Part shown: positions 61,488 to 64,000 of the stretch, piece after piece
Numbering within the stretch: position 1 is the stretch's first letter
Layout of the letters: each line of letters begins with the position of its first letter
NCBI GenBank assembly: GCA_018000995.1
Contig: JAGNIU010000007.1
Span: 64,001-128,000, forward strand
DNA from: Bacteroidia bacterium
GTDB lineage: Bacteria; Bacteroidota; Bacteroidia; B-17B0; Aurantibacillaceae
Direction of reading: 5' to 3'
Length of the DNA: 64,000 bases
Translations under genes and position numbers: made by a program
The notes under the pieces: generated by a model
Databases searched by the model: none
What the model was told of the DNA's origin: nothing
The model's input: the letters and a program-made list of their open reading frames with translations, nothing else

Positions 61488-62406
61488 GCTTTATAAATTC
61501 TAAATTCCTCTTTAGACCTTTAAATTTTGTGCGCTTTACAGCAGAGTTTTTGAAGACAGAATTAAAAACTTCTTCAGTCATTTCTTGCCATTCATTGGCT
61601 GAATAGTCAAGCAATCCATTTTTGTTTTTAAATAAAGATTCAGAGTGCGGTTTGCTAAATCGGTTCCATGGACAAACATCCTGACAAACATCGCAGCCAA
61701 AAGCCCAGTTATCCATTTTGTTTTTAAATTCCGAAGGAATAGCCTCTTTAAGCTCGATTGTTAAGTAAGAAATGCATTTACTCCCATCAACAATATAAGG
61801 TGCTATAATAGCTTCTGTAGGGCAGGCGTCTATACATTTTGTGCAGGTGCCACAATAGTCGGCAATCGGACCGTCGTATTCTAATTCCAAATCCACAATT
61901 AGTTCAGCAATGAAAAAAAACGAACCTTGGTCTTTATTAATTAGATTACTGTTTTTCCCTATCCAACCTAAGCCGCTTTTTTTAGCCCAAGCTTTATCTA
62001 ATACAGGAGCGGAATCCGTAAAAACGCGGCCGTTAATTTTTCCAATCTTTTCTTCGAGGGTATTTACAAATTCTTTGAGTTTGTTTTTTATCACAGTATG
62101 ATAATCATCCCCGTAAGCATATTTCGAAATTTTAGGTGCATCGTTTCGTTGTTCTTGCTCCGGATAATAATTAAACAACAATGAAATAACCGATTTGGCT
62201 CCGTCAACTAATAAGCGTGGATCTAACCGCTTATCAAAATGATTAGCCATGTAGTCCATTTTACCATTCCTATTTTTTTTGAGCCAATCTTCTAAGCGCG
62301 GTGCTTCTTCTTCTAAAAACTCAGCTTTGCTGATACCACAGAAATCAAAACCCAATCGTTTGGCTTCTGATTTTACTATCTGAGTATTTTTAGTCTTATC
62401 CACCAC
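61477..62406 (-). CDS. queG: Epoxyqueuosine reductase
   Basis: A 309-residue cobalamin and iron-sulfur enzyme that finishes queuosine in tRNA. The catalytic D131 is in [20 protein letters not shown]. The two [4Fe-4S] ligand sets are C185, C188, C191, C195 in [16 protein letters not shown] and C238, C241, C245 in [12 protein letters not shown]. The first two codons are both GTG, so the start may be at 62406 or 62403. The gene lies beside a set of nested palindromes. Confidence 0.95.
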   Translation of the reverse strand: MVDKTKNTQIVKSEAKRLGFDFCGISKAEFLEEEAPRLEDWLKKNRNGKMDYMANHFDKRLDPRLLVDGAKSVISLLFNYYPEQEQRNDAPKISKYAYGDDYHTVIKNKLKEFVNTLEEKIGKINGRVFTDSAPVLDKAWAKKSGLGWIGKNSNLINKDQGSFFFIAELIVDLELEYDGPIADYCGTCTKCIDACPTEAIIAPYIVDGSKCISYLTIELKEAIPSEFKNKMDNWAFGCDVCQDVCPWNRFSKPHSESLFKNKNGLLDYSANEWQEMTEEVFNSVFKNSAVKRTKFKGLKRNLEFIKPNS

Positions 62407-62421
62407 TGTAAATGTACGAAT

Positions 62422-62513
62422 TCAGGGCTAAAGCCCCTCTTAATTGTATGCGCATAACCCAGGACTTAAGTCTGGGGTTAGTTGAAACTTGTGATAAAGG
62501 GCTCTAGCCCTGA
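62422..62513. repeat. Nested palindromes between queG and the DUF5916 gene
   Basis: The outer arms tcagggctaaagccc (62422-62436) and gggctctagccctga (62499-62513) are inverted copies with one mismatch, and each is itself nearly palindromic. Inside lies a third palindrome, cccaggacttaagtctgggg (62458-62477). No ORF is present. It looks like an interspersed repeat. Confidence 0.75.
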
Positions 62514-62514
62514 G

Positions 62515-64000
62515 TTACTTTGGATTCTTCTTTCTGAACGCCTTTTTTATAGAGAGGTAATCGATATAATACAGCACCTTAATGGAAACTGAATTGTTTT
62601 GTGGCGAATTTAATGAACCTCTGAAATTATAATAGTAATCGTAATTAATAACGGCCTCACGTTTTAAAACGGCATTTTTATAAACGATATTCAACTCGCT
62701 GCCGGGAGCAAATTGCCAGAAGAAAACCACATCAATATTAAAAGCATTAAAATTTACATCGTGACTGTTTTGATAAGCATATTGCGTTAAATCTCCATTT
62801 TTCTCCAAATTATAATAGCCATAATAAGTGGCCCTCGACCAATAATGTCTGCCTCTTACTGATAATGACATTTTATTGGTGAATTTATATACGCCCGATA
62901 TAGTATTACTAATGGTTTGAAGATTTCTTCTTCCAAACGTAATGGTATCTGTGTAATAATCATAATTCACAAAACCAATATCATCAACTCGGTCTTCGTA
63001 AGAGCTTTCATAAATAAATGAAAGTTTATTATTTACTCTTAATCTTGGGGATATATTAATGTTTGTGGTTGATCTTTTATTCTCATTAAAGCCACGGTAA
63101 TTAACGCGGATGTCTAAAGCAAAAGGCTTTCTATAATCACTCGAAATAAATCCGCCCCCTCTGTAATTTGTAGGGAATGTATAAAATCTCCCAAAAATAC
63201 GGGGTTCATAATAATCATATGTAATAATTGGTTCAACACCGTAATTAATCCCACAGGTTAAAAATCTTTTCGACCAGGTTGTAACATGGTCTCCTGCAAT
63301 TCCCAAATTTGCAAACGCATCCGGAATATACATACGTTGGTAAATAACATTAATGCTATTATAAAAATTATTTAGTTTCCAGAAGGGCTTGTAAACATTG
63401 TATGAAAGCGCTACACCCAAATCAATATTATTATTTAAAAAGTTTATGCCTAGATCATTCGGATTGTAGGTATTTGTATTCATGTTTCCATATGCGGCCC
63501 AAGTAAAATTCCCTCCCGATTTCCCAAAATTTAATCGCGCATTATAACCTGTGTAAGGTTTTGAACTATCGGTATAAAATTGCTGACTCATTACACCTCC
63601 GCCATCAATAGTGTACATGTTACTTTTATTATTGAAAGCAAAACTGGCGCCGGTAACATTCGCATCATAATAATGTCCATCGCGAGTAACATTTGTATTT
63701 ATAAGTGTTACGTACGAATTGTTTTTTAGTGCCTGATCTAAAACTACAATATTATAATTAGTAAGTGGTGATGATAAAATTTTCCGTGTAACTCCATCCG
63801 AATCTTGCGCTGTTGCAAATGCTTCTGCAGAAACGGCATTAAAAATACCAATACCTAATTTTTTTTCGGTGCGCCCCGATAATTTTGTGGCGTTATACAA
63901 TTGTGTTTGACTCGGGTTTTTAATTATTTTTTCGCCGGATTTTAATTCATTATACACATCATTAAAACCAATTGGGGTTCCACCAACTCTTCTCGAATAA
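62515..64000 (-). CDS. DUF5916-like outer-membrane protein, C-terminal part
   Basis: A partial gene that enters from beyond the right edge; about 494 residues are present. An open frame starting at GTG 63957 is not a true start, because the same frame continues upstream as YSRRVGGTPIGFNDVYNEL, and YSRR-GGTP is typical of the DUF5916 family. The rest is a large beta-barrel with many Tyr/Asn strands, for example NYDYYYNFRGSLNSPQN near the end. Full-length members carry an N-terminal carbohydrate-binding-like domain, which would lie outside the window. The role is unknown. Confidence 0.85.
   Translation of the reverse strand, partial: YSRRVGGTPIGFNDVYNELKSGEKIIKNPSQTQLYNATKLSGRTEKKLGIGIFNAVSAEAFATAQDSDGVTRKILSSPLTNYNIVVLDQALKNNSYVTLINTNVTRDGHYYDANVTGASFAFNNKSNMYTIDGGGVMSQQFYTDSSKPYTGYNARLNFGKSGGNFTWAAYGNMNTNTYNPNDLGINFLNNNIDLGVALSYNVYKPFWKLNNFYNSINVIYQRMYIPDAFANLGIAGDHVTTWSKRFLTCGINYGVEPIITYDYYEPRIFGRFYTFPTNYRGGGFISSDYRKPFALDIRVNYRGFNENKRSTTNINISPRLRVNNKLSFIYESSYEDRVDDIGFVNYDYYTDTITFGRRNLQTISNTISGVYKFTNKMSLSVRGRHYWSRATYYGYYNLEKNGDLTQYAYQNSHDVNFNAFNIDVVFFWQFAPGSELNIVYKNAVLKREAVINYDYYYNFRGSLNSPQNNSVSIKVLYYIDYLSIKKAFRKKNPK

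Noticed and set aside
63955..63957. GTG start of the last gene
   Set aside because: The frame continues upstream with family-typical residues to the window edge, so the gene is cut, not started, here.
1..64000. Prophage, IS element, toxin-antitoxin or defence island
   Set aside because: No integrase, transposase, capsid, nuclease-toxin or restriction gene is seen, and the gene content is core-genome-like from end to end.

Overview
The window is an AT-rich chromosomal segment of a member of the Bacteroidota. The evidence is a complete type IX secretion (T9SS) core in the order porP-gldK-gldL-gldM-gldN (53.4-59.5 kb), three secreted proteins with T9SS C-terminal sorting domains, Bacteroidota-only families (DUF5723, DUF4421, DUF5916, LptE-family), several promoters of the Bacteroidota form TAnnTTTG, and the neighbourhood miaB - sigma-54 activator - lptE - secG. 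I cannot place it below phylum with confidence. A Flavobacteriales-like or Sphingobacteriales-like free-living gliding or secreting bacterium fits. I saw no rRNA, tRNA, CRISPR array, prophage, IS element or plasmid gene.

Layout. 0-2.2 kb: LytTR response regulator followed by a two-component propeller sensor cut by the window edge. 2.3-6.7 kb: a DPP-IV-type peptidase, a zinc-less sirtuin and a GT-C-like membrane protein. 6.7-13.1 kb (minus): a TPR/PD40/SPOR envelope protein and a three-gene surface operon (lipoprotein, DUF5723 barrel, T9SS cargo). 13.3-18.4 kb: secreted PHP-domain cargo, threonine aldolase, O-methyltransferase, and the Nif3 / coiled-coil zinc-ribbon pair. 18.5-21.5 kb: a secreted unknown, lpxK-punA, a small membrane protein. 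21.6-24.6 kb: an ECF sigma factor with a likely anti-sigma protein, a Spy-like periplasmic protein and an outer-membrane protein. 24.7-30.6 kb: DUF4421, lipA, a secreted unknown, OsmC, a 43-residue lipoprotein, ung, a T9SS cargo and a DinB-like protein. 30.8-36.4 kb: M28 peptidase, DUF721/recF, TPR protein, ribH, purA. 36.5-45.2 kb: a TPR hybrid kinase, a GT39-like protein, a lipoprotein, mgtE, topA. 45.4-51.9 kb: the miaB-to-secG operon. 52-61.5 kb: aspartate kinase, porP-gldKLMN, a DUF255 protein. 61.5-64 kb: queG and a DUF5916 protein cut by the window edge.

How it fits together. The secretion core (gldKLMN, porP) would export the CTD-bearing cargo found at 8.8, 13.3 and 29.0 kb. Most other genes are housekeeping (cofactors, nucleotides, DNA repair and topology, translation). 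The only gap between genes near 300 bases is 28036-28344, and it holds a terminator and an unlisted small lipoprotein gene.

I found no multi-gene cassette that looks like a wholly new system. The most interesting signals are regulatory or structural: promoters so close to start codons that the mRNAs should be leaderless (13.1, 16.5, 18.4 kb), a 43-base palindrome between gldL and gldM, a G-free leader with six CTAA units before gldL, a repeated YFE motif in the likely anti-sigma protein, and several families of intergenic palindromes.
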